From Hydrogenovibrio marinus (GTDB lineage Bacteria; Pseudomonadota; Gammaproteobacteria; Thiomicrospirales; Thiomicrospiraceae), in the NCBI RefSeq assembly GCF_013340845.1, contig NZ_AP020335.1, forward strand, positions 1,984,001 through 2,048,000: DNA of 64,000 nucleotides. The letters are read 5' to 3'. The first letter of the stretch is position 1, and every line of letters starts with the position of its first letter. This document shows, in pieces, positions 16,062 through 24,649 of this stretch. Below the pieces are notes generated by a model. It was not told the origin of the DNA. It did not search any database and saw nothing but the letters and a program-made list of their open reading frames with translations. The position numbers and the translations under genes are program-made.

Positions 16062-16548
16062 GCCCTACAAAATCAATACAATTGAAGCCCCACTAAAACC
16101 TTATAGATATCTATCACCACTCTGCACTCTTCTAACTTACCCACACCTTTTCCAAAGCGTACAAATACACCTTCAACATTCACCCGTGCCTCTTATATAG
16201 TGCAGCAAAAACATCTTCTGAATTGCCACTAAAGTTCTAGAAACTTCTCAGCTAAGTTCAGTTTTGAATACGAACAAGCTAGTTTTTGACCAAATCTATT
16301 TAGCTAGAGAATCTGTGAATGCAATGGAGATTGCACTTCATTTAAATCCATTTCTTATATTATTGACTAATTTTTCAGGTAGCAAATAGGTAGCAAACTG
16401 ACTATACAAAGTGATACATTTAGATACATCAGCATGCAAAAAAAAAACAAACACGCCCAGTAGAGACTAAAGTTAAGACGTTGTTTTTATAGTTTTTTTT
16501 GAATATACAAGAATATTCTCGTATATTCTTGTATAAGATCAGTTTTAA
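16062..16548. other. Non-coding end of the island
   Basis: No supported gene. The stretch contains tandem GGTAGCAAA copies (16378-16386 and 16389-16397), a doubled GATACAT (about 16412-16428), a homopolymeric A run (16438-16446) and the inverted repeat at 16505-16534. A plus-strand open frame without a start (16222-16389) may be a gene remnant. The repeats resemble arm-type sites beside tRNA attachment sites. Confidence 0.5.
16505..16534. repeat. 12-bp inverted repeat beside the att site
   Basis: ATACAAGAATAT (16505-16516) and its exact complement ATATTCTTGTAT (16523-16534) are separated by 6 bp. It lies 14 bp left of the tRNA-derived core and is not followed by a T run, so it is more likely a protein-binding site (recombinase, excisionase) than a terminator. 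Confidence 0.55.
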
Positions 16549-16593
16549 ATGGGGTGGCGGGGGTCGTAGGTTCAAATCCTACTGTCCCGACCA
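16549..16593 (+). repeat. 3' fragment of tRNA-Pro(GGG): att site of the island
   Basis: These 45 bp read as the 3' part of a proline tRNA: anticodon loop ATGGGGT (anticodon GGG), anticodon stem 3' strand GGCGG, variable loop, a T-arm GTAGG-TTCAAAT-CCTAC, acceptor strand and CCA. The 5' half is missing: the bases before it (AGTTTTAA) do not pair with GGCGG. Integration into tRNA 3' ends leaves exactly such a partial copy at the distal end, so this marks the junction between island (left) and core genome (right). The intact tRNA-Pro should lie at the other, unseen end. Confidence 0.8.
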
Positions 16594-16619
16594 ATTGAAT
16601 CTTTTCTAAAGCTTATCAA

Positions 16620-17189
16620 TTACGCATTGCCATCGGCAAAATGCGCATCCAAGCCTTCACAGATTAAATGATTTAAAAACGTATGCGCTTCTTGAATACG
16701 CGCAGTTTGTTGGGAATGGATAGGAAAACAATAATCAGCGGTTTCCGATAGCGGTGAAACCTTGCTTCCAATCAAAGCAATCGTCAAACAGCCCTTTTCT
16801 TGAGCCACTTCCATCGCCTTTAGGACATTCGCACTGGTACCGGAGGTACTCATACCAATTACAACATCACCCGGTTGAGCAAGTGCTTCAACTTGACGGG
16901 AGAAGATCGTTTCAAATTCAAAGTCATTGGAGTGTGCGGTCAATAAAGAGCTATCGGTTGTCAAAGCGATGGAGGCCAACGGCTGACGATTGATGACATA
17001 ACGTACCATCAGTTCCGCTGCCATGTGTTGTGCTTCTGCCGCACTACCACCATTACCCATCCATAGTACTTTGGCGCCCGATTCCAACGCCGCAATCATC
17101 TTTTGTACCACTTCCTGCAATAGGTCACCGGACTTCAGTACTGATTCAATCGCTTTTTGATGCTCTTGATAGGCGGCTTCGATATTCAT
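16620..17189 (-). CDS. gmhA: Sedoheptulose-7-phosphate isomerase
   Basis: A 189-residue SIS-domain protein: LWMGNGGSAAEAQHMAAEL holds the phosphate-binding loop and active-site residues, VIGMSTSGTSANVLKA the second sugar-phosphate loop, and QEAHTFLNHLICE the C-terminal helix. It isomerises sedoheptulose 7-phosphate to D-glycero-D-manno-heptose 7-phosphate, the first step of LPS heptose synthesis. ATG 17189 follows an AAGGA site and matches the family length; a longer frame upstream runs into hldE. It follows hldE by 19 bp on the same strand, so both steps are cotranscribed. Confidence 0.95.
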   Translation of the reverse strand: MNIEAAYQEHQKAIESVLKSGDLLQEVVQKMIAALESGAKVLWMGNGGSAAEAQHMAAELMVRYVINRQPLASIALTTDSSLLTAHSNDFEFETIFSRQVEALAQPGDVVIGMSTSGTSANVLKAMEVAQEKGCLTIALIGSKVSPLSETADYCFPIHSQQTARIQEAHTFLNHLICEGLDAHFADGNA

Positions 17190-17208
17190 GCAATTCCTTT
17201 TTGAGACG

Positions 17209-18621
17209 TTAATCTTCTTGAATTTTTTCGACAAGCTTGGTGGTTGAATACCCTTCCCAAAAAGAAAGCACCGCAACCTCTCCACCATTTTCCCAAACAC
17301 ACTTTGAACCTGCAATATCTTCAGGGCGATAATCTCCCCCTTTGACTAGAACATCGGGTTTCAGAAAACAGATCAGATTTTCCGGCGTATCTTCATCAAA
17401 TGGTACCACCCAGTCCACACAACTCAACGCAGATAAAAGCTCCATACGACTATCCAGTGGAACAATCGGACGCGATTCGCCCTTCAGGCGTTTGACAGAA
17501 TCATCTGAGTTAACGGCAACAATGAGGCGGTTACCTTGTTTAGCGGCTTCATTCAAATAACGGACATGCCCGCTATGCAAGATATCAAAACAACCATTGG
17601 TCATAACAACACGCTCACCTTTCTCTTGAGAAAGCTCGACCAAGGACTTAACCTCTTCGGCACTCATGGCGACATAGCCCTGGTAGCGCATTGCAACGTT
17701 CAATTGCTCATCCAATTCTGCCTTGGTGACGGTTGAAGTGCCAACTTTTCTCACAACGATACTGGCCGCTTCATTCGCCAGTTGCATAGCTTTTTTCAGC
17801 CCTAATCCACTGGCGAATGCGGTTGCAAGTGCCGCCATGACAGTATCACCTGCACCCGTAACATCAAACACTTCCTGAGCTTTAGATTTTAATAGGAAAG
17901 GCTTGTTATCGGTCTCAACCAATGCCATCCCATTTTCACTACGCGTCACCAATAGCGCATCCAACCCAAGAGTCTTAATCAGCTCTTCCGCCTTGGCAAT
18001 CAAATCCGTCGTATCCACGCACTCTCCAACAATCTGCTCGAATTCATGTTGATTCGGTTTAATTAAAGTCGCGCCATGATAGCGCGCAAAATCCAACCCT
18101 TTAGGATCAACCAAAACAGGGACTTGGGCTTGCTTTGCTTTTGCAATGATCTGTTCAACAAATTGCAACGTACCTTTGGCGTAATCAGAAATGACCAGAA
18201 CATCAAAGTTAGAAACCTCGGCTGCCACTTTTTCTACAATACCTTGCGCTGTCGTTTCTGGAATGGCATTTTCAAAGTCCATACGAATCAACTGCTGATG
18301 GTGGCTCAGCACTCTCAACTTACAAATCGTACCGCTCTCGGAGCTCACCCACACGGGTCGAACGCCGGCATCAGAAACCACTTGCGTTAACTGATCGCCA
18401 AACGCGTCATTGCCGACGGTTCCAATCAAGGTCACTTGAGCGCCCAATGCTGCAATGTTCATCGCAACGTTAGCTGCGCCACCGGCACGTACTTCATCTT
18501 TATTGACTTTAACAACCGGAACTGGGGCTTCAGGTGAGATACGTCGCGCGGAACCAGACCAATATTGGTCTAACATCACATCTCCGACGACTAGAATTTT
18601 GGCATTAGAAAAATCGTGCAT
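17209..18621 (-). CDS. hldE: Bifunctional heptose-7-phosphate kinase / heptose-1-phosphate adenylyltransferase
   Basis: A 470-residue two-domain enzyme. Residues 1-315 are a ribokinase-type kinase (GGAANVAMNIAALG, then the anion-hole motif DVTGAGDTVMAALATAFASG). Residues about 340-470 are a cytidylyltransferase-like domain (TNGCFDILHSGHVRYLNEA, with HSGH as the HxGH motif). It makes ADP-heptose precursors for the LPS inner core. The length and order are those of E. coli HldE. First gene of the hldE-gmhA operon, divergent from pagL. Confidence 0.96.
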   Translation of the reverse strand: MHDFSNAKILVVGDVMLDQYWSGSARRISPEAPVPVVKVNKDEVRAGGAANVAMNIAALGAQVTLIGTVGNDAFGDQLTQVVSDAGVRPVWVSSESGTICKLRVLSHHQQLIRMDFENAIPETTAQGIVEKVAAEVSNFDVLVISDYAKGTLQFVEQIIAKAKQAQVPVLVDPKGLDFARYHGATLIKPNQHEFEQIVGECVDTTDLIAKAEELIKTLGLDALLVTRSENGMALVETDNKPFLLKSKAQEVFDVTGAGDTVMAALATAFASGLGLKKAMQLANEAASIVVRKVGTSTVTKAELDEQLNVAMRYQGYVAMSAEEVKSLVELSQEKGERVVMTNGCFDILHSGHVRYLNEAAKQGNRLIVAVNSDDSVKRLKGESRPIVPLDSRMELLSALSCVDWVVPFDEDTPENLICFLKPDVLVKGGDYRPEDIAGSKCVWENGGEVAVLSFWEGYSTTKLVEKIQED

Positions 18622-18766
18622 AAACAGCTCTAGAACAATGGATTTAATTGAATTCGATTTTCATTCATTCCATGATTGGATTAGAATACGGTAATTTCAA
18701 ATTTTAACGACTGACTATTCTATCATAGGCTGGCACAATCGTTAGCAAACCAGTAACCATAAAAAC

Positions 18767-19426
18767 ATGATTCATTTTTCGCACAAAAAATCTATTTTTC
18801 CTGCCTTAATGGCAGCTTTTCTTTCACTAGGAATTTCGACACCCGCAAAGGCTTTAGATAATAGTTCATTCATGAATTTGGCGATTTGGAGCGGGATTGC
18901 CTCTTTAGGTTTTGCTTGTTATCAAGGTCAAGCACCTTGCTCTTTACACCCTGACATCAATACCGATAAGACCACTGTTTCTCTGGACGGTGGCGCGGAT
19001 GACAGTGTGAAGCAGACACGTATTGGTTTAGGCGCCGACTGGAACAAACCCTTATATGACAGTGATCGGTTCAGCATTAATGGTCGTTGGGAAGTCAGTG
19101 CGAATGAATGGCACTCAACTCGTAAGAACCCAAAAAACAAAAGTGGCTGGATTATTGGGCTTACGCCTATTTTCCACTACAACTGGAAATTGAGCGGGTT
19201 GACCCCATATATTGAAGCAGGCGCCGGCCCTCATTTTATCTCGGACATCACAATAGAAAATGAATACAAATCTACCCAATTCCAGTTTGGTGATATTCTA
19301 GGCATCGGCTTCACAACCAAACACTTTGAAATAGGTTATCGTTATTTACATATTTCTAATGCTAATATAGAACTACCTAACCCGGGTACAGACTTTCATA
19401 ACCTTCATATCGGTTATAAGTTCTAG
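18767..19426 (+). CDS. pagL: Lipid A 3-O-deacylase, PagL family
   Basis: A 219-residue outer-membrane protein with an N-terminal signal peptide (cleavage near AKA, residue 29). The C-terminal half shows PagL features: PYIEAGAGPHFIS, then FGDILGIGFTTKHFEIGYRYLHISNANI, where the HIS is the catalytic His-x-Ser motif, and a closing FHNLHIGYKF strand with terminal Phe. PagL removes the 3-O acyl chain of lipid A. A Cys pair near residues 48-55 is an extra feature. It sits between the heptose and Kdo genes, fitting an LPS-modification role. Confidence 0.85.
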   Translation: MIHFSHKKSIFPALMAAFLSLGISTPAKALDNSSFMNLAIWSGIASLGFACYQGQAPCSLHPDINTDKTTVSLDGGADDSVKQTRIGLGADWNKPLYDSDRFSINGRWEVSANEWHSTRKNPKNKSGWIIGLTPIFHYNWKLSGLTPYIEAGAGPHFISDITIENEYKSTQFQFGDILGIGFTTKHFEIGYRYLHISNANIELPNPGTDFHNLHIGYKF

Positions 19427-19453
19427 TCAATCAGGAGTTATTTAACGGACATT

Positions 19454-20392
19454 ATGGATACAATCGCCATTGCCAAACGCGTCTTCCAAATTGAAGCGGA
19501 CGCCATCAAACACCTTGAAACCTTGTTAGACGAGCAGTTCGATGGCTCAGTGAAAGCTATTCTTGCCGCCAAAGGCCGTGTCGTCATCTGCGGCATGGGA
19601 AAATCCGGCTTGATCGGTAAAAAAATCATGGCCACACTTGCCAGCACAGGAACGCCATGCTTTTTCATGCACCCGGGTGAAGCCTTTCACGGTGACTTGG
19701 GCATGGTGACACCAAATGATGTCTTTATTGCGCTTTCAAATTCCGGGGAAACAGAGGAAGTTATCAAACTGCTACCTTTCCTGAAAGACAATGGTAATGT
19801 CATTATCTCAATTACTGGCAAACCCGAATCAACGCTGGCGCAAAACTCCCACTTCCACCTTAATATCGCTGTACCACAGGAAGCTTGCCCACTTCAATTG
19901 GCACCGACTTCATCTACCACAGCGACTTTAGTCATGGGCGATGCACTTGCCGTGGCACTGATGGAATCGAGAAACTTCCAGCCGCATGACTTTGCCCGCT
20001 TCCATCCAGGCGGAAGTCTTGGTCGTAAGCTTTTAACTCGCGTCCGTCATGAAATGAAATCGGAAAACCTTCCTTTCGTAAAAGGGTCAGATGACATCAA
20101 AACCGTCATTCAAACCATGACAGAAGGTCGTTTGGGGTTATGCATTGTGGATAATGGCAAAGGTATTATCACAGATGGTGATTTGCGACGCCACATGGAA
20201 GCCGATTTGATTGGCTTGATGGAAAAAACTGCTGCCGACATCATGAACCTGAATCCGAAAACCATTGAAGCTGACGCCCGCTTATCCGATGCTGAAGACG
20301 TAATGAACCAAAATAAGATTACATCTCTTTTGGTCAAAGAAAACGATCAGGTTGCAGGTGTCATTCAAATTTACGACTTAAACCCTCATTAA
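19454..20392 (+). CDS. kdsD: Arabinose-5-phosphate isomerase (Kdo pathway)
   Basis: A 312-residue KdsD/KpsF protein: SIS domain (about residues 30-180) with VICGMGKSGLIGKKIMATLASTG, the HPGEAFHGDLGM active-site loop, and ALSNSGETEE; then a pair of CBS motifs (about 205-312). It interconverts ribulose 5-phosphate and arabinose 5-phosphate, the Kdo precursor. It is followed after 15 bp by waaA, which transfers Kdo to lipid A. kdsD and kpsF paralogues cannot be separated by sequence alone, but the waaA neighbour favours kdsD. Confidence 0.93.
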   Translation: MDTIAIAKRVFQIEADAIKHLETLLDEQFDGSVKAILAAKGRVVICGMGKSGLIGKKIMATLASTGTPCFFMHPGEAFHGDLGMVTPNDVFIALSNSGETEEVIKLLPFLKDNGNVIISITGKPESTLAQNSHFHLNIAVPQEACPLQLAPTSSTTATLVMGDALAVALMESRNFQPHDFARFHPGGSLGRKLLTRVRHEMKSENLPFVKGSDDIKTVIQTMTEGRLGLCIVDNGKGIITDGDLRRHMEADLIGLMEKTAADIMNLNPKTIEADARLSDAEDVMNQNKITSLLVKENDQVAGVIQIYDLNPH

Positions 20393-20407
20393 AGCTCTCT
20401 GTCGATT

Positions 20408-21697
20408 ATGAATGCTCTGCTTTATCGTCTATTACTTTGGTTGGCCTTCCCGCTTGTGCTCTACAAAGCCGCCAAACGATGCCGCAAAGCCGAGCAAACC
20501 AGAGATGAACAAACCCCAAGTATTCCTCACTGCCTGTCCGCGCGCTTTGGATTCAACCCAACCCCATTCAAGCAAAACGGTATTTGGGTTCATGCAGTAT
20601 CGGTAGGCGAAACCCGATCGATTTTTCCACTGCTAAAATCTCTTAAAGAAACTTACCCTGAACTACCGATCACCCTGACAAGTGGTTCAACACAGGGGGC
20701 AATTCAAGCTTTGAAATTTGCACCTGTCGAGCTGCAGCATCAAATGATTCCTTACGACTATCCTTTTGCCGTTAACCGCTTTTTAAATCAGGTTCAGCCA
20801 AAGCTGGTCATCATGATTGAAACGGAAATTTGGCCAAACCTCTACCAGGCTTGCGCCAACAGAAACATTCCTTTGATCTTGGCCAATGCACGTCTCAAAA
20901 ATAAGTCCTTTCAGGCCTATCTGAAATACGGCGGATCACTTGTCAAAAATGCCTTGAATCAAACACATCTCATCGCAGCGCAGTTCGAACAAGACAAAAA
21001 CAACCTCGAAGCCTTAGGCACAGATACCGCAAAAATCAAAGTGCTAGGAAACCTCAAATTTGATATTGAAGTACCGAATGATTTAGTTGAAAAAGCCAAG
21101 TATTGGCGTTGGGAAAGCCAAGCTGAGCAACGCTTCATTTGGGTAGCCGCCAGCACACACAAACATGAAGAGGAGTTGATGCTACAAGCACATCAAGCCC
21201 TGTTAAAACATCAACCAGATGCTTTACTGATTCTGGTACCACGTCACACCGACCGCTTTGCGGAAGTCGCGCAACTTCTTGAGCCCTCCACCGCAGCCAT
21301 ACGCTCCAAGAATGAAACTGTCACAGAGAGCACACAAGTGTACTTGGCAGATACCATTGGTGAACTAATGCTTTGGTTTCAAGTATCGAACGTTTCGTTT
21401 ATTGGCGGTAGCCTTGTCAACTTTGGTGGGCATAATATCTTGGAACCTGCTGCACTTAAGAAGCCTGTGCTGTCCGGCCAGTACCACAAAAACCTTCAAG
21501 CTCTTTATGATTCATTCAAGCAGGACGATGCGGTCATCATTTCAAACGATGCCGAAGAACTTGGGCAACAACTGATTGCCTTAGCCGAAAACGAATCTCA
21601 AAGAAATGAAGCTGCGGAAAAAGCTTACGAATGTTTCAAAAAACAGACAGGCGCGTTACAACGCCTAATGGATGAAGTCCACCAAGTTTTGAGATAA
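20408..21697 (+). CDS. waaA: Kdo transferase
   Basis: A 429-residue GT-B glycosyltransferase. One N-terminal membrane anchor (residues 4-20) is followed by FNPTPFKQNGIWVHAVSVGETRS with the GEXXS catalytic motif, SGSTQGA, and the PYDYPFAVNRFLNQVQPKL region; the second domain has VAASTHKHEEE and GGSLVNFGGHNILEPAA. It attaches Kdo from CMP-Kdo to lipid IVA on the inner face of the inner membrane. Normal family length. Confidence 0.95.
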   Translation: MNALLYRLLLWLAFPLVLYKAAKRCRKAEQTRDEQTPSIPHCLSARFGFNPTPFKQNGIWVHAVSVGETRSIFPLLKSLKETYPELPITLTSGSTQGAIQALKFAPVELQHQMIPYDYPFAVNRFLNQVQPKLVIMIETEIWPNLYQACANRNIPLILANARLKNKSFQAYLKYGGSLVKNALNQTHLIAAQFEQDKNNLEALGTDTAKIKVLGNLKFDIEVPNDLVEKAKYWRWESQAEQRFIWVAASTHKHEEELMLQAHQALLKHQPDALLILVPRHTDRFAEVAQLLEPSTAAIRSKNETVTESTQVYLADTIGELMLWFQVSNVSFIGGSLVNFGGHNILEPAALKKPVLSGQYHKNLQALYDSFKQDDAVIISNDAEELGQQLIALAENESQRNEAAEKAYECFKKQTGALQRLMDEVHQVLR

Positions 21698-21701
21698 TTC
21701 C

Positions 21702-21719
21702 CCCAACCTGGTAGATTTT
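21702..21719 (+). repeat. Dispersed 18-bp repeat, single copy
   Basis: CCCAACCTGGTAGATTTT, one mismatch from the consensus CCCAACCTGGCAGATTTT seen at eight loci. It lies in the 38-bp gap between the convergent waaA and hemN ends. Confidence 0.7.
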
Positions 21720-21735
21720 TGTCTGGCAAAGCTGC

Positions 21736-23118
21736 CTAAATCACTTTAGAAAAACGATTTTGTACTTCCGGCTTCATATAAGCATCAAACACCATACAGA
21801 TGTTACGAATCAACAAACGTCCTGCTGGCGTCACGAAAATGTCTTTATCCGTTAACTGAATCAATCCATCTTCCACCATCGGCTTCAGTGCCTGCAATTC
21901 TTTTGCGAAATATTCTTCGAAATGAATACCCCAATGCTGATCAACCTTGTCGAAGTTCAAGTGGAAGTGACAAATCAAACGGGTAATCACATCACGACGC
22001 AACTCATCATCTTCTGTTAGGTGTACGCCTCTGAAGGTTGCCAGATGCCCTGCATCAATCGCCTGATAATATTCATCCAAGCCTTTATAGTTTTGCGCAT
22101 AGGTGTTGTCGATCAAAGAGATGGATGTCGCCCCCATTCCAATCAAGTCGCATTCGGCATGCGTCGAATAGCCTTGGAAGTTACGGTATAGCGTTTCATT
22201 ACGCTGTGCAATCGCCAACTCATCATCAGGCTTAGCAAAGTGATCCATACCGATATAGACATACCCTGCTTCCAACAGACGGTTAGTGGTGGCATGCAAG
22301 ATCGCCAACTTCTCATCCGGAGAAGGCATATCCGCTTCATTCATTTTTTTCTGCGTTGGGAAAAGGCTCGGCATGTGCGCATAGTTAAAGATGGAAAAAC
22401 GATCTGGCTCTGCTTCCAGTACACGATCCAACGTGCGCATGAATCCAGCTTCTGTCTGGAACGGCAGACCGTAAATCAAATCGACATTCACCGACATGAA
22501 GCCAGCTTCACGAGCACCTTCCAACACAGCAAACGTTTGCTCTTGTGTTTGAATACGATTAACCGCCTTCTGCACCTTTTCATCAAAATCCTGCACCCCA
22601 AGACTCATGCGATTAAAGCCCAAACGACGCAATAGCTTTACTGACTCTTTACTGGCTTCGCGCGGATCGATTTCTATCGAGTATTCACCGGTGTCATCAT
22701 CATGCAGGTTAAAGAAACGTCTTGTGGTTTCCATCAGTTCAGACATTTCATCCATATTGATGAAAGTAGGTGTGCCACCGCCCCAATGCAGTTGATCGAC
22801 TTTTCTACTTGGGTCGAACAGCTTTGATTGCATCTCGATTTCTTTATACAAACGTTGCAGATAAGGCGTGGTTTTTGAGCGGTCTCTCGTCCAGACTTTA
22901 TTACAGGCACAGAAGAAACAAACGGTATCGCAGAATGGAATATGGAAATACAAGGATAGGTTTCTGCCAGAAACATTGCTGCGCTCAGCGGCCGCTTCAT
23001 AGTCGGCAATACCGAAATCACTTTCAAACTGAAGCGCCGTCGGATAGGACGTGTATCTTGGTCCAGTTTGGTTGTAGCGTTTTATTAATTCTTCATCAAA
23101 TCGGATAGTTTGTTCCAC
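21736..23118 (-). CDS. hemN: Oxygen-independent coproporphyrinogen III oxidase
   Basis: A 460-residue radical SAM enzyme. The N-terminal YFHIPFCDTVCFFCACNKV holds CxxxCxxC, with a further Cys two residues on as in HemN. GGGTPTF follows, and there is a C-terminal HemN domain (LICHFHLNFD, LIQLTDKDIFVTPAGRLLIRNICMVFDAY). It oxidatively decarboxylates coproporphyrinogen III to protoporphyrinogen IX without oxygen. Length matches the family (about 457). A DNR/FNR site upstream was not evident. Confidence 0.95.
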   Translation of the reverse strand: MEQTIRFDEELIKRYNQTGPRYTSYPTALQFESDFGIADYEAAAERSNVSGRNLSLYFHIPFCDTVCFFCACNKVWTRDRSKTTPYLQRLYKEIEMQSKLFDPSRKVDQLHWGGGTPTFINMDEMSELMETTRRFFNLHDDDTGEYSIEIDPREASKESVKLLRRLGFNRMSLGVQDFDEKVQKAVNRIQTQEQTFAVLEGAREAGFMSVNVDLIYGLPFQTEAGFMRTLDRVLEAEPDRFSIFNYAHMPSLFPTQKKMNEADMPSPDEKLAILHATTNRLLEAGYVYIGMDHFAKPDDELAIAQRNETLYRNFQGYSTHAECDLIGMGATSISLIDNTYAQNYKGLDEYYQAIDAGHLATFRGVHLTEDDELRRDVITRLICHFHLNFDKVDQHWGIHFEEYFAKELQALKPMVEDGLIQLTDKDIFVTPAGRLLIRNICMVFDAYMKPEVQNRFSKVI

Positions 23119-23225
23119 AACATTTCCCTTGATTTATTTCTTCAGACACAGGATTGGCGCACATTATCGCTCACCCGAGCGCAGAAGAAATCATTAATTT
23201 CTTTAAAATGATCTAGGTCAATAAA

Positions 23226-24635
23226 CTAGCACCAAACGTCATCCGCATCCTCTTCCAGATCCTGGCTTTGGCTCCCCGACCTACCTTCCTGAGCAGGATG
23301 TTTAATAACATCCAATACCGTATATTTGACTGATGCTTTTGGAGAACTCTCAGCCAAATGCAGTTGGTGCATGAGTGCTTCCATGACATCATTCGTCGGT
23401 AAACTCAACCCTGCCCAATAGCTCAAAGCACCGCATGGAATATCAATTTTCACCGAACGACCATCTTCTAAAACCACATGGTCATGCTCAATGGAGTTAA
23501 ACACCCGGTTGGCAAAAATGTGCGCGCCCTCGGTTTCTTTACCCAGCGACAAAATCACGAAAACCTGTTGTTCTTCTACATAGAACAACATATCTTCGGT
23601 TCTTGCCAGCAACTTAATCGCTTGAGCGATATGATCGAGAGCAACACGAGATTCTTTGTAATCTCCAAGCCCGACAACAATCAAATCCAGCCAGAAGTCA
23701 TGCCTTTTTGCAAAGGCACAGGTTCGCTCCATCTCGATTTCCAGTAAATTGCCGTTCAAAAAACCTTTAAGCGCATCGTCATTGACATTACTCACCAGTT
23801 CTCTCTCAAGAATATCCAGTAGCGTATCCATAACAATTTGAGAGTTGCGCTCCATTTCATTCAACAATGCGATAATGTCTTTAGAACGACTATTTCTTGA
23901 TGCATCCACCGCCATAACCCCAAGCAAGTGAACTTTTTCATGGGCTTGGATAAATTGACGAATTTCCCTTTCTGGAATCTTCGTTTTCCCGTCGGCTTCA
24001 AGCCACTCTGCCACTCTGGATTTCAAATGGTCGGGGTCAAACGCTTGAAGGTCAGCATTTCTGCCCAGCGCCAACTCAAATGCCAACTCTTTCCACGCTT
24101 GATGTTGAAAACACACATCAAACACATCCTCTGCTGCAGGATGCGCCAAGAGGTCGTAAAAGTTTCTCAAACGTCGAATTTCATTGGTTGAGCGCTGTTT
24201 GATTTGCTCCAATGACGAGGATAGGTCGTAGACCAGACGCACCGTCAATGCGCCAATTTGACAGAAGTTAGACAAGGCAGCGCCCAATGCTGGGCTGTCT
24301 AAGTCATCAGAATATTTTAGAAGTTCAGCGCGGACGAAATCCAAAAGCCTCAGCGCTTTATTTTGACTAAGTCCACTGTCTAACCAAAAGATGGCTTGCT
24401 TATAAAACAAGGCGTAAAAGTCGTCATGAAGTACATCAGAAAAGAGATTAGGATAAAAACCTTCTATCAATAACGCATGGTCTTCTTGTGTTATTTCCAG
24501 TTGTTTTTTCCATCGCGGCAAAGCCGTATTGAAGTCCGAAGCTCTCTCGGATAATTGCGCCTTAAAGACTTCCATTTCCAGCTTATCCAAAAAAGACAAA
24601 TGCTGTTCTGGGATTTCATGAAATAGCTGAAACAT
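23226..24635 (-). CDS. Sensor-like protein with CZB-like region and degenerate GGDEF domain
   Basis: About 469 residues. Residues 40-165 are all-helical and look like a globin-type sensor. Residues about 170-245 resemble a chemoreceptor zinc-binding (CZB) domain: FQHQAWKELAFELALG, HLKSRVAEWL and the ligand pair AHEKVH are in the right order, but the Cys expected before the EWL is replaced by Ser. Residues about 300-420 have the fold pattern of GGDEF (FWLDLIVVGLGDYKESRVALDHIAQAI, DMLFYVEEQQVFVIL) but lack the GG(D/E)EF catalytic loop, so cyclase activity is unlikely. It starts 14 bp after rlmKL on the same strand. Confidence 0.55.
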   Translation of the reverse strand: MFQLFHEIPEQHLSFLDKLEMEVFKAQLSERASDFNTALPRWKKQLEITQEDHALLIEGFYPNLFSDVLHDDFYALFYKQAIFWLDSGLSQNKALRLLDFVRAELLKYSDDLDSPALGAALSNFCQIGALTVRLVYDLSSSLEQIKQRSTNEIRRLRNFYDLLAHPAAEDVFDVCFQHQAWKELAFELALGRNADLQAFDPDHLKSRVAEWLEADGKTKIPEREIRQFIQAHEKVHLLGVMAVDASRNSRSKDIIALLNEMERNSQIVMDTLLDILERELVSNVNDDALKGFLNGNLLEIEMERTCAFAKRHDFWLDLIVVGLGDYKESRVALDHIAQAIKLLARTEDMLFYVEEQQVFVILSLGKETEGAHIFANRVFNSIEHDHVVLEDGRSVKIDIPCGALSYWAGLSLPTNDVMEALMHQLHLAESSPKASVKYTVLDVIKHPAQEGRSGSQSQDLEEDADDVWC

Positions 24636-24649
24636 GACTTTTTACCGCC

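Noticed and set aside
16222-16389. Open frame of 55 codons left of the att site, possibly an integrase tail
   Set aside because: No start codon or ribosome binding site and no recognisable recombinase motif; left as unexplained DNA.
16549-16593. A complete tRNA gene
   Set aside because: Only the 3' part is present; D-arm, 5' acceptor strand and 5' anticodon stem are missing.
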